A stretch of 64,000 nt of DNA from Thiohalophilus sp. GTDB lineage: Bacteria; Pseudomonadota; Gammaproteobacteria; UBA6429; Thiohalophilaceae. Below the pieces are notes generated by a model, which saw only the letters and a list, made by a program, of their open reading frames with translations, ran no database searches and was not told where the DNA came from. Location: contig NZ_JAXHMV010000008.1 of NCBI RefSeq assembly GCF_034521165.1, positions 1-64,000 of the forward strand, in the 5' to 3' direction. The position numbers and the translations under genes were made by a program. Shown piece by piece: positions 52,280 through 60,590 of the stretch; positions within the stretch are counted from its first letter, which is position 1, and every line of letters starts with the position of its first letter.

Positions 52280-52513
52280 TTAGGCAGCAACGGCGAACAG
52301 AATATACAGGGCGATACCCACGGCGATCATCGGAACCGCGTCGGTCAGACCCATGACGATGAAGAACTGGGTACGCAGCATCGGAATCAGTTCCGGCTGA
52401 CGGGCAGCACCTTCAAGGAAACGACCGCCCAGAACACCGATACCAACCGCGGCACCCAGTGCACCCAGACCCAACATCAGAGAACCTGCGATGTATAACA
52501 GAGCTTGTTCCAT
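52280..52513 (-). CDS. atpE: ATP synthase c subunit
   Basis: Proton-carrying ring subunit of 77 residues, two membrane helices joined by a polar loop (GAARQPEL). The ion-binding carboxylate is an aspartate in GLTDAVPMIAVG (near residue 58), and the sodium-binding pattern is absent, so it is of the proton type. Confidence 0.97.
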   Translation of the reverse strand: MEQALLYIAGSLMLGLGALGAAVGIGVLGGRFLEGAARQPELIPMLRTQFFIVMGLTDAVPMIAVGIALYILFAVAA

Positions 52514-52567
52514 TGTTTTCTCCTGTAGCTTTAAACGTTAAATAACAAAAAATAAAAACTTTTTACG

Positions 52568-53452
52568 TCAGTGTTCCGACTGCGCCATATCCAGATATAC
52601 GATGGTCAGGGTCATGAAGATGAATGCCTGCAGCGTAATGATCAGAATATGGAAAATGGCCCAACCCAGTTGCAGGAAGCCGCCAAAAATGCCCATCGCC
52701 AGACCGCCGCTGTACATCAGCGCGATCAGAATGAAGATCATCTCACCCGCGTACATGTTGCCGAACAGTCGCAGGGCCAGTGAAATCGGCTTGGAAATCA
52801 AGGACACGAATTCCAGAATAAAGTTGACCGGGATAAACAGCGCCTGCACCAGCGGATTCTTGGCCTGGAACGGCATCATGGTCAGCTCGCCCAGGAAACC
52901 GCCGACGCCCTTGTTGGCGATGCTGTAGTGCAAAATCAGATAGAACACCGCTAAGGCCATACCGAAGGTGGCATTCGGATCGGTGGTGGAAACCACCTTG
53001 AAGTAAACGTGATGGGGATCGACGCCGAACACGCTGGAGCCGACCCAGCCGGCCAGCGAGGGCAGCCAGTCGACCGGCACCAGATCCATCAGATTCATCA
53101 AAAAGATCCAGATGAAAATGGTCAGGGCCAGCGGTGCGACCAGATTGTTCTTGCCACTGAAAGAACCACGCACGCTGGTGTCGATAAATTCGGAAATCCA
53201 TTCGACAAAGTTCTGCCAGCCGCTCGGGGTTTCGGCACTGGCGGTTTTGGCCGCCTTGCGGAACAGCCATAAAAACAGGGCGCCGAGGACGATGGACCAG
53301 AGCATGGTATCGACATGGATTGCCCAGAAACCCATTTCCCGGGCTTCGGCCGCGCTATGGGCGAAGCCCCAGCTGCCGTCGGGATGCTGGCCATAGGTCC
53401 AGTTCTGTAAATGGTGCTGTATATACTCTTTTGAAGTTAATTCGCTTGCCAT
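52568..53452 (-). CDS. atpB: ATP synthase a subunit
   Basis: Fo stator channel of 294 residues. The essential arginine is in SLALRLFGNMYAGEMIF, with the usual glutamate following. Several hydrophobic helices and the NLMDLVPVDWLPSL segment are typical. It is the second gene of the operon, after atpI. Confidence 0.97.
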   Translation of the reverse strand: MASELTSKEYIQHHLQNWTYGQHPDGSWGFAHSAAEAREMGFWAIHVDTMLWSIVLGALFLWLFRKAAKTASAETPSGWQNFVEWISEFIDTSVRGSFSGKNNLVAPLALTIFIWIFLMNLMDLVPVDWLPSLAGWVGSSVFGVDPHHVYFKVVSTTDPNATFGMALAVFYLILHYSIANKGVGGFLGELTMMPFQAKNPLVQALFIPVNFILEFVSLISKPISLALRLFGNMYAGEMIFILIALMYSGGLAMGIFGGFLQLGWAIFHILIITLQAFIFMTLTIVYLDMAQSEH

Positions 53453-53506
53453 TGTTGTGTCGGATCCAAATTTTATAACGTGAAATCTTGTGCCCCGGTC
53501 GCCAAT

Positions 53507-53917
53507 TTAGCGGGCGCGCAACGGACGGGCGAAAAAATAGCCGAGCTGGGCAGCGATAAAGCCGATCAGAATCCCCATCGCTTCGAGCTCCAGTACCACC
53601 ATGCCAAGCGCCAGTCCGCCGATGATGGTAAGCAGGCGGAACAGGGTGGCCTTGTAAAACTCGGCCATGCGCAGCACATTATTATCAGCCGCTGCATTAT
53701 CGGACTCTGTTGCCAGACTTATCCGCCAGGCACCCGCCAGGGCACCGGCGATACCCACGGCGCCACCAAACAGTGTCGCCAGAGTGAAATCCATTCCCTT
53801 TTGCAGGAACATCACGATTGCGGCTGCCGTGGTCAGCACCACCTGAATCAGGATCAACCTCAGGAGCGTACGTCGGAAGGCAATCTTCGCCGCATTGGGC
53901 ATGCCGAAGTGGGTCAC
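53507..53917 (-). CDS. atpI: ATP synthase accessory protein AtpI
   Basis: Small membrane protein of 136 residues with four hydrophobic helices. It heads the atp operon as in other proteobacteria and is thought to help c-ring assembly or magnesium supply. Sequence conservation is weak, so the call rests mainly on topology and position. The gap of about 170 bases upstream should hold the operon promoter. Confidence 0.85.
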   Translation of the reverse strand: MTHFGMPNAAKIAFRRTLLRLILIQVVLTTAAAIVMFLQKGMDFTLATLFGGAVGIAGALAGAWRISLATESDNAAADNNVLRMAEFYKATLFRLLTIIGGLALGMVVLELEAMGILIGFIAAQLGYFFARPLRAR

Positions 53918-54089
53918 TTGGTGCCTGCCCTCCGAGCGGAACCTCAGGTATCAAGGGCGCGTAGTATATGGGGTCGACCCGACAGGGTCAATGATGGGCA
54001 CATCACCAGAGTTTATCCGCCTTTTTATAAAAACGGTTAATTTTCAATGGCTAACGTGAGGTATAGCGAAACCGGTATAGCGCTAATCA

Positions 54090-54998
54090 CTATTTAATAT
54101 GAGCCAGGATGCCGTCCAGTTCATCCAGACTATTGTATTGAATAATCAACTTGCCCTTGCCTTTATTATCGCCCTGGATCTGTACTCTGGCGCCGAGCTT
54201 TTCCGACAGATCGTCTTCGAAGCGACGAATGTCGGGGTCCTTGTTCTGGTTCGACTTTTTGGGTTTGGCCGGTTGCGAAAGCTTACGCACCAGGTTTTCG
54301 GTCTCGCGCACCGACAAACCACGCTGGGCCACTTGCCGTGCCGCCTCGATCTGGGCACCCCCCTGCAGGGCCAGCAGGGCCCGGGCGTGGCCCATCTCCA
54401 TCTGTTCCGATTCCAGCAGTTCCTTCACCGCCGGCTCCAGACTCAGCAGGCGCAGCAGATTGGACACGGCGGCCCGCGAGCGGCCGACCGCATCGGCGGT
54501 TTGCTGATGGGTCAGGCCGAATTCCTCGATTAGCCGCTGCAGAGCCATCGACTCCTCGATGGGATTGAGCTCCTCGCGCTGGATATTTTCGATCAGCCCC
54601 ATGGCCATGGCGGCCTGATCGGGCACATCGCGCACGACCGCCGGAATCTCGTGCAACCCGGCCAGTTGCGAGGCGCGCCAGCGGCGTTCACCGGCGATCA
54701 GTTCGAAGTGACCGGCCTGGCTGTGCGGGCGTACCACGATGGGCTGGACCACCCCCTGGGCTTTGATGGAGTCGGCCAGCTCCTGCAGACTCTCTTCGGG
54801 AAAATCGTGCCGCGGCTGATAACGGCTTTTATGAATCACATCCACCGGCAGCATGCGCAGGTGATCGCCCTGGGGATGTTGATCGGGCTCGGGCAGGGCG
54901 ACCTCACCTTCTTCGGTGGTCGTTTGCACCGGCGGCGAGGCGGCCGCCCCCAGCAGCGCATCGAGTCCGCGACCCAGTCCGCGTTTCTTACCGGCCAT
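54090..54998 (-). CDS. parB: Chromosome partitioning protein ParB
   Basis: Centromere-binding CTPase of 302 residues that spreads from parS sites. Conserved features: GLGRGLDALLG at the N-terminus, YQPRHDFPEESLQELADSIK, the CTP-box region ELIAGERRWRASQLAGL, the helix-turn-helix EFGLTHQQTADAVGRSRAAV, and a C-terminal dimer domain. It follows parA with a 2-base gap. No perfect parS was seen in the window. Confidence 0.96.
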   Translation of the reverse strand: MAGKKRGLGRGLDALLGAAASPPVQTTTEEGEVALPEPDQHPQGDHLRMLPVDVIHKSRYQPRHDFPEESLQELADSIKAQGVVQPIVVRPHSQAGHFELIAGERRWRASQLAGLHEIPAVVRDVPDQAAMAMGLIENIQREELNPIEESMALQRLIEEFGLTHQQTADAVGRSRAAVSNLLRLLSLEPAVKELLESEQMEMGHARALLALQGGAQIEAARQVAQRGLSVRETENLVRKLSQPAKPKKSNQNKDPDIRRFEDDLSEKLGARVQIQGDNKGKGKLIIQYNSLDELDGILAHIK

Positions 54999-55000
54999 GA

Positions 55001-55822
55001 TTAACCTGCTCCTCCGGCACTCGTGCCCAGGATACTGGCTTCCCGGGTGCCCAGCCCGCCCTGATCCTTGCGTAGGATCTCCCCGGCCAGGGCCAGATAG
55101 GCGAGCGCGCCACGCGAGCTCTTGTCGTAATTGATCACCGGCAGGCCGTGACTGGGAGCTTCGGCCAGGCGCACGTTGCGCGGGATCACCGTGCGATAAA
55201 CCTGCTGCGGAAAATGGAAAATCAGCTGCCCGGAAACGTCGTTGGCCAGATTGTTCCGCGGATCGAACATGGTGCGCAGCAAGCCTTCCACTTTCAGTTC
55301 CGGATTGACGCTGTTACGAATACGTTCGATGGTATTGAGCAGGGCCGACAACCCCTCCAGCGCATAGTACTCGCACTGCATCGGGATCATGACCGACTGG
55401 GCCGCCACCAGGGCATTGAGGGTCAGCATGTTCAGCGAGGGCGGGCAATCGATCAGGATGTAATCGTACTGATCGCGGACATTTTTAAGACAATCACGTA
55501 ATTTACGCTCACGATCGGGGCTGTTCATCAGCGCAACTTCCGCCGCGGTCAGATCGCTGTTGGCCGGCAGCACGTCATAGCCAATGCCCTCCGGACGCTG
55601 CAGAATCTGTTCGACCCCCGCCTCGTCCAGCAGCAGATCGCAGGTGGTCAGGGGCAGGTTGCTTTTGTCCAGCCCGCTGCCCATGGTGGCGTTGCCCTGC
55701 GGATCGAGATCCACCAGCAGGATCCGGCGCTTGGTCGCAGCCAGGGAGGCGGCCAGGTTGATACAGGTGGTGGTCTTGCCGACCCCGCCTTTTTGATTGG
55801 CAATGGCAATGGTTCTGCCCAT
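55001..55822 (-). CDS. parA: Chromosome partitioning ATPase ParA (Soj)
   Basis: Walker-type ATPase of 273 residues that moves ParB-bound origins. The deviant Walker A motif KGGVGKTTTCINLAASLA is at residues about 11-28, with LLVDLDPQGNATMGSG and DYILIDCPPSLNMLTLNAL following. It lies between rsmG and parB, the normal origin-proximal order. Confidence 0.97.
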   Translation of the reverse strand: MGRTIAIANQKGGVGKTTTCINLAASLAATKRRILLVDLDPQGNATMGSGLDKSNLPLTTCDLLLDEAGVEQILQRPEGIGYDVLPANSDLTAAEVALMNSPDRERKLRDCLKNVRDQYDYILIDCPPSLNMLTLNALVAAQSVMIPMQCEYYALEGLSALLNTIERIRNSVNPELKVEGLLRTMFDPRNNLANDVSGQLIFHFPQQVYRTVIPRNVRLAEAPSHGLPVINYDKSSRGALAYLALAGEILRKDQGGLGTREASILGTSAGGAG

Positions 55823-55846
55823 GTTCTGATTCCCCTGTATACCGGC

Positions 55847-56488
55847 TCAGTGCCGGCCGGCGACATGCCGGACCACTAACAGATGACGCTCCGCTTCCAG
55901 TCCGGGGACGCGTAATGAATGGCTCGCTTCCAGCTCGAAATCCGCACTCAGATCATCGAGCTCCGCCACCGGGTAGGCCCCTTTCATGATCAGAAACCGG
56001 CCGTCGGGCCGGCACAGATGGCGCGCGCCTCGCACCAGCTCCCCGAGGGTCGCATAGGCACGTGCAATGATAGTATCGAAGCCCGGTGAGGATTGGAACT
56101 GCTCCACCCGCGAATGTACCACAGTTACATTTTCCAGCCCCAGCTGGGCCACGGCCTGGCGCATAAAACGGACCTTTTTGCCGTTGCTGTCGAGCAGGGT
56201 GAACTGTCGCGCGGGACAGGCCAGTGCCAGCGGAATGCCGGGCAGACCGGCGCCACTGCCCACATCGAGAATCTGCTCACCCTGCAGATAGGGCATCACC
56301 ACCAGCGAATCCATCAGATGCCGGGGGATCATCTGCGCCGGCTGGCGCACCGCTGTCAGATTGTAAGCATGGTTCCACTTATCCAGTAAGGCAATGAAAT
56401 CCAGCAGTTTTTGTTGAGCCTGCGGCGGCAGGGAGAAGGGCAATTCTCCCGCCCGCCGCGACAGCTGATCCGACAGTGTTTTGTCCAC
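55847..56488 (-). CDS. rsmG: 16S rRNA m7G527 methyltransferase
   Basis: SAM-dependent enzyme of 213 residues that methylates G527 of 16S rRNA; loss gives low-level streptomycin resistance in other species. The SAM motif ILDVGSGAGLPGIPLA and the following LLDSNGKKVRFMRQA are clear. It precedes parA but is separated from its usual partner mnmG by two unrelated genes. Confidence 0.96.
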   Translation of the reverse strand: MDKTLSDQLSRRAGELPFSLPPQAQQKLLDFIALLDKWNHAYNLTAVRQPAQMIPRHLMDSLVVMPYLQGEQILDVGSGAGLPGIPLALACPARQFTLLDSNGKKVRFMRQAVAQLGLENVTVVHSRVEQFQSSPGFDTIIARAYATLGELVRGARHLCRPDGRFLIMKGAYPVAELDDLSADFELEASHSLRVPGLEAERHLLVVRHVAGRH

Positions 56489-56504
56489 TGTGCGGCGTTC
56501 CGAT

Positions 56505-56960
56505 CTAGCGGGCGATCGCCGCGTCGCTCAGCTTGTCGAGCGCGCCCTGCATCCTGGCAATGATCTCGGAACGGTTGCTAATGCCGTGGCGATCGGCGAT
56601 GTACTGCGGATCGTTATAGCCCAGCCAGACCTGCCCGTTTTCATCTTTCCAGGCCAGCGCCTTCATCGGCAGATCGATCCCGGCGGTTTGCTGGCTGGTG
56701 AACATGTGACTGCCCAGCGCCGGGTTGCCGAACAGCAACAGCTCGGTATCGCGCAACGGAATATCGACTCCGGCGGCTTTTTCGGCGTGGTTCCAGCGGG
56801 TGACGATGCCGATGCCTTTTTTCTTCAGCACGTTCTCCAGCCGATCGAGGGTTTCGGCGGCGCTGTGCGGACTTTGCTTGACCACCAGTCCCGGCACATC
56901 CCCGGCCCAGGCGGCCGGCAGCAGACAAAGCCCCAGAATAAAGACAGTTAGACGTTTCAT
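56505..56960 (-). CDS. DUF302 exported protein
   Basis: Periplasmic protein of about 151 residues from the start at 56960. A signal peptide (MKRLTVFILGLCLLPAAWAG) is followed by a DUF302 domain with TELLLFGNPALGSHMF and AGIDLPMKALAWKDENG. The biochemical role of DUF302 is not established. It sits between rsmG and mnmG, an unusual place, and is divergent from the CheY-like gene. Confidence 0.88.
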   Translation of the reverse strand: MKRLTVFILGLCLLPAAWAGDVPGLVVKQSPHSAAETLDRLENVLKKKGIGIVTRWNHAEKAAGVDIPLRDTELLLFGNPALGSHMFTSQQTAGIDLPMKALAWKDENGQVWLGYNDPQYIADRHGISNRSEIIARMQGALDKLSDAAIAR

Positions 56961-57228
56961 GGAATTTCCTCCTCCAGTTGGATTGTTGTTATGGCGAAGC
57001 CGACGGTGGCGGGGGCACCAGAGATAACCCGACTTCGCCGCAGACCTTCTCCCGGTCTGTCGTCGGCCATTGTAAAGATCCAGACCCCGGCTGCCCATCG
57101 CCCCGCCATCATTTATCCCTGGCGGCTAAAACCCCTAAATCATCACGGGATTGTGCCGATAGCCAACCAAAGCACCGTCACGGCGGCCGTACCCGGCAAA
57201 CGTCGTGCGAATCAAGTCGAGGTAACTT

Positions 57229-57600
57229 ATGGCTCGCAAACACATTCTGATAGTCGATGACTCCCCCACCGATGTGCAGGCCCTGACGGATCAGCTCGGC
57301 CAGATTGGCGATTTCGAGATCAGTGTCGCCACCGATGGCGAGGAGGGAGTCAAAAAGGCAAACGACCTGCTCCCGGATCTGATCCTCATGGACATTGTGA
57401 TGCCCGGCATGAACGGCTTTCGCGCCACGCGTGAAATCACCCGCACAGAAAAGACCGCCCATATTCCGGTGCTGATCGTCACCACCAAGGAACAGATGTC
57501 GGACAATATCTGGGCGATTCGACAGGGGGCCTGCGGCTTTTTGAACAAGCCGGTGGATCTACAGGAGCTGAAGCCGCTGGTGGAGGAAGCGCTGGCCTGA
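57229..57600 (+). CDS. Single-domain CheY/PilH-like response regulator
   Basis: Stand-alone receiver of 123 residues. It has HILIVDDSPTDVQ, the phospho-acceptor in LILMDIVMPGMNG (Asp 55), the switch threonine region LIVTTKEQ and the lysine in FLNKPVD. It is closest in look to PilH/PilG of twitching motility. No kinase or pilus gene is nearby, so the partner is unknown. Convergent with mnmG, 3 bases apart. Confidence 0.88.
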   Translation: MARKHILIVDDSPTDVQALTDQLGQIGDFEISVATDGEEGVKKANDLLPDLILMDIVMPGMNGFRATREITRTEKTAHIPVLIVTTKEQMSDNIWAIRQGACGFLNKPVDLQELKPLVEEALA

Positions 57601-57603
57601 GAC

Positions 57604-59505
57604 TCAGCCGGCCGCCCGCTCGGCCGACTTGCCGGCGTCTCGCTTTTTCAGATGTACCAGCAGCAGGGAGATCGCCGCCGGCGTGACCCCGGAAATCCGC
57701 GCCGCCTGACCGATCGTCGCCGGACGAATCCGGTTGAGCTTCTCGCAAACCTCGGCGGACAGGCCCTTGACCGCGTGATAGTCCATATCCAGCGGCAGCG
57801 CGGTCGCTTCATTACGCCGCTGGCGGGCGATCTCCGTCTGCTGGCGCTCGATATAACCGGCGTACTTGGCCTGGATCTCCACCTGTTCGGCGACCACCGG
57901 ATCCGGGGCACACTCGTCACCATCCGTCAGCAAAGCCAGATCGGCATAACGCACTTCGGGGCGGCGCAGCAAATCGTGCAGGGTCGCCTCGCGCGACAGT
58001 TTCTTGCCCAGCAGCTGTTCCTGTTTTTGTGTCGGGAGCTTGTCCGGGTGCACCCAGGTCGAACGCAGTCGTTGCAGCTCTTGTTCGACTGCCTCGCGTT
58101 TTTGTTCGAACGCGGTCCAGCGCGCGTCGTCGATCAGCCCCAGTTCGCGGCCTTTTTCGGTCAGGCGCAGATCGGCGTTGTCCTCGCGCAACATCAGGCG
58201 GTACTCGGCGCGACTGGTGAACATGCGATAGGGCTCCTGGGTCCCGGCGGTGATCAGATCGTCCACCAGCACGCCCAGATAGGCTTCGTCGCGCGCCGGG
58301 CACCAGGGTTCTTTATCCTGGATCTGCAGGGCCGCATTGATCCCGGCCAGCAGCCCCTGGGCGGCGGCCTCTTCATAACCGGTGGTCCCGTTGATCTGCC
58401 CGGCGAAGAACAGCCCCGGCAGATGTTTGGTTTCCAATGACGATTTCAGATCGCGTGGGTCGAAATAGTCGTATTCGATGGCGTAACCGGGGCGGGTAAT
58501 GTGGGCGTTTTCGAAGCCTTTGATCGAGCGCACCAGATCCAGCTGCACATCAAAGGGCAAACTGGTGGAGATGCCATTGGGATAGACTTCGTGGGTACTC
58601 AGGCCTTCGGGCTCGACAAATACCTGGTGGGCGTTTTTATCCGCGAAGCGCACCACCTTGTCCTCGATGGACGGGCAGTAACGCGGCCCGACCCCTTCGA
58701 TCTCGCCGCTGTACATGGGCGAGCGATCCAGTCCGCCGCGGATGATGTCGTGGGTCTGCTCACTGGTGTAGGTGATATGGCAGGGCACCTGCGCCGGATG
58801 TTCTTCGGCTCGACCCATATACGAGAAGACCGGCACCGGATCATCGCCATGCTGGGTTTCCAGTTGGGAAAAATCGAGGCTCTTGCCATCCAGGCGCGGC
58901 GGGGTGCCGGTCTTGAGCCGATCGACCGTGAAGGGCCGCTCGCGCAGGCGCCGCGACAGCGCATTGGCCGGCGGATCACCGGCCCGGCCGCCTTCGTAAT
59001 TGGACTCACCGATATGGATGCGCCCGCCCAGGAAGGTACCGACGGTCAGCACCACCGCCCCGGCGGCAAATTTCAAACCCATCTGGGTCTCGACCCCGAC
59101 CACCCGATCGCCCTCGACGATCAGATCCTCCACCGCCTGCTGGAACAGGGTCAGGTTGGGGGTGATCTCCAGCGCCAGGCGGACCGCCTGTTTATACAGG
59201 GCGCGGTCGGCCTGGGCGCGGGTGGCGCGCACCGCCGGGCCCTTGCTGGCGTTGAGGATGCGAAACTGGATCCCGGCCCGATCGGTGGCGCGGGCCATCA
59301 GCCCGCCCAGCGCGTCCACTTCCTTGACCAGGTGACCCTTGCCGATACCGCCGATGGCCGGATTGCAGCTCATCTGGCCCAGGGTCTCGATGTTGTGGGT
59401 CAGCAATAATGTGCGCACACCGGCCCGGGCCGCGGCCAGCGCCGCCTCGGTCCCGGCGTGGCCGCCACCCACTACGATGACATCGAATTTATCCTGATAA
59501 AACAT
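57604..59505 (-). CDS. mnmG: tRNA uridine-34 modification enzyme MnmG (GidA)
   Basis: FAD-dependent enzyme of 633 residues that, with MnmE, installs carboxymethylaminomethyl groups on wobble uridine. FAD motif VIVVGGGHAGTEAALAAARAG is at the N-terminus, followed by MSCNPAIGGIGKGHLVKEVD and FFAGQINGTTGYEEAAAQGL. The C-terminal helical domain has DMDYHAVKGLSAEVCEKL. Here mnmE is not next to it; a CHAD gene lies upstream instead. Confidence 0.97.
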   Translation of the reverse strand: MFYQDKFDVIVVGGGHAGTEAALAAARAGVRTLLLTHNIETLGQMSCNPAIGGIGKGHLVKEVDALGGLMARATDRAGIQFRILNASKGPAVRATRAQADRALYKQAVRLALEITPNLTLFQQAVEDLIVEGDRVVGVETQMGLKFAAGAVVLTVGTFLGGRIHIGESNYEGGRAGDPPANALSRRLRERPFTVDRLKTGTPPRLDGKSLDFSQLETQHGDDPVPVFSYMGRAEEHPAQVPCHITYTSEQTHDIIRGGLDRSPMYSGEIEGVGPRYCPSIEDKVVRFADKNAHQVFVEPEGLSTHEVYPNGISTSLPFDVQLDLVRSIKGFENAHITRPGYAIEYDYFDPRDLKSSLETKHLPGLFFAGQINGTTGYEEAAAQGLLAGINAALQIQDKEPWCPARDEAYLGVLVDDLITAGTQEPYRMFTSRAEYRLMLREDNADLRLTEKGRELGLIDDARWTAFEQKREAVEQELQRLRSTWVHPDKLPTQKQEQLLGKKLSREATLHDLLRRPEVRYADLALLTDGDECAPDPVVAEQVEIQAKYAGYIERQQTEIARQRRNEATALPLDMDYHAVKGLSAEVCEKLNRIRPATIGQAARISGVTPAAISLLLVHLKKRDAGKSAERAAG

Positions 59506-59652
59506 GTGCCTGAAGCCTGATGAATCGGGTGAGATATTGTACGCGGCTGTTTACTATTTCGCCATCGGGCAAATACTCTGGCGGGCGCAGCCTGTGGCCC
59601 GGAACGACGAACCGGGTGAACGCCTCACCGGAAGCGCGGACCGCCACTTGCA

Positions 59653-60492
59653 TCAAGCCTTTTCGGCAACCCGGTTCTGCTGGCGGCACCATTTGCGGTG
59701 CAGTTTGCTCGACTGCGTCAGATATTGCTGCCGTTGAGCGTTGCTATACTTTTGTACTCGCTGCCAATCCGCCTGCTGGATTTTCTCGCTTGTTGCATCG
59801 TTGTTGCGTAATTCATCGAGCATGTTTTCCAGCACACAATAGTCGTGAATTTTGCCCAACCTGTTGCCGAGTTTTTTCAGCTTTTTTGTTGGCAAATCTA
59901 TGTCAAATCCTGCCTCGGACAGAATCGTGAGCTGGTAAAACAGCGTTTTTACCCTTTTTCTGAGCTTGTGTAGCTGAACACAGCCCGCTGTAGCCAGCGC
60001 CTTGTGCCCTTTTTTACAAATCCTTCTTGCATTGGCCGACAGATATTCAGCCAATTTCTTTTTTGACAGTTCGATCGATGGCAACTCATCGATCGCCGTC
60101 ACAACAATCTGTCCCGAGTCACGTAGCTGAGCCGGCTCTGGAACCGTTGTTTGATATGCCTGACCCAGAAGTTTCTGGATCAGAATAAAGCTTTCTCTAT
60201 GGGAAACGTCCTCTTCTTCCTCCGCTTTGGCGCACAGAATCCCGCAGACAACATCATAATCCCGTTGGCCCGACAAACATTGACTCATTGATTTCAGGGT
60301 GTCGCCCATTTTCGTTACCGGAATGTCTGCATCGGATAAATCCCGGATCAGCCTTAACAGAGAACGCAGTTTTTTTATACATACTCGAAGCTGATGTATC
60401 TGTTTCTCATCATTCAGGTTGCCACCATCCAGCCATTCCCTTATTGGTTCAGCATTTATGGTGAGCAGATTTGTCATATCCACTTTCCGCAT
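59653..60492 (-). CDS. CHAD-domain protein
   Basis: Helical protein of 279 residues, or 274 if MTNLLTINAEP at 60477 is the start. It contains the two-repeat CHAD pattern with conserved histidines and basic residues: QIHQLRVCIKKLRSLLRLIR in the first half and QLHKLRKRVKTLFYQLTIL in the second, then KKLGNRLGKIHDYCVL. CHAD domains are known to bind inorganic polyphosphate. No CYTH triphosphatase is fused or adjacent. It is divergent, by 98 bases, from the pyruvate-kinase-like gene, hinting at joint control. Confidence 0.87.
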   Translation of the reverse strand: MRKVDMTNLLTINAEPIREWLDGGNLNDEKQIHQLRVCIKKLRSLLRLIRDLSDADIPVTKMGDTLKSMSQCLSGQRDYDVVCGILCAKAEEEEDVSHRESFILIQKLLGQAYQTTVPEPAQLRDSGQIVVTAIDELPSIELSKKKLAEYLSANARRICKKGHKALATAGCVQLHKLRKRVKTLFYQLTILSEAGFDIDLPTKKLKKLGNRLGKIHDYCVLENMLDELRNNDATSEKIQQADWQRVQKYSNAQRQQYLTQSSKLHRKWCRQQNRVAEKA

Positions 60493-60590
60493 AGGTAATT
60501 ATCACTCAATTTCCCGGGCTTTAAACGGTTAAACACGCACTGTCATAAAACCGCAATATCAGCTTCAAAATTCCCGGTTACAATTTTGTC

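Noticed and set aside
53918..57228. parS sites or oriC near parAB and rsmG
   Set aside because: No TGTTTCACGTGAAACA-like palindrome and no cluster of TTATCCACA boxes could be found by eye.
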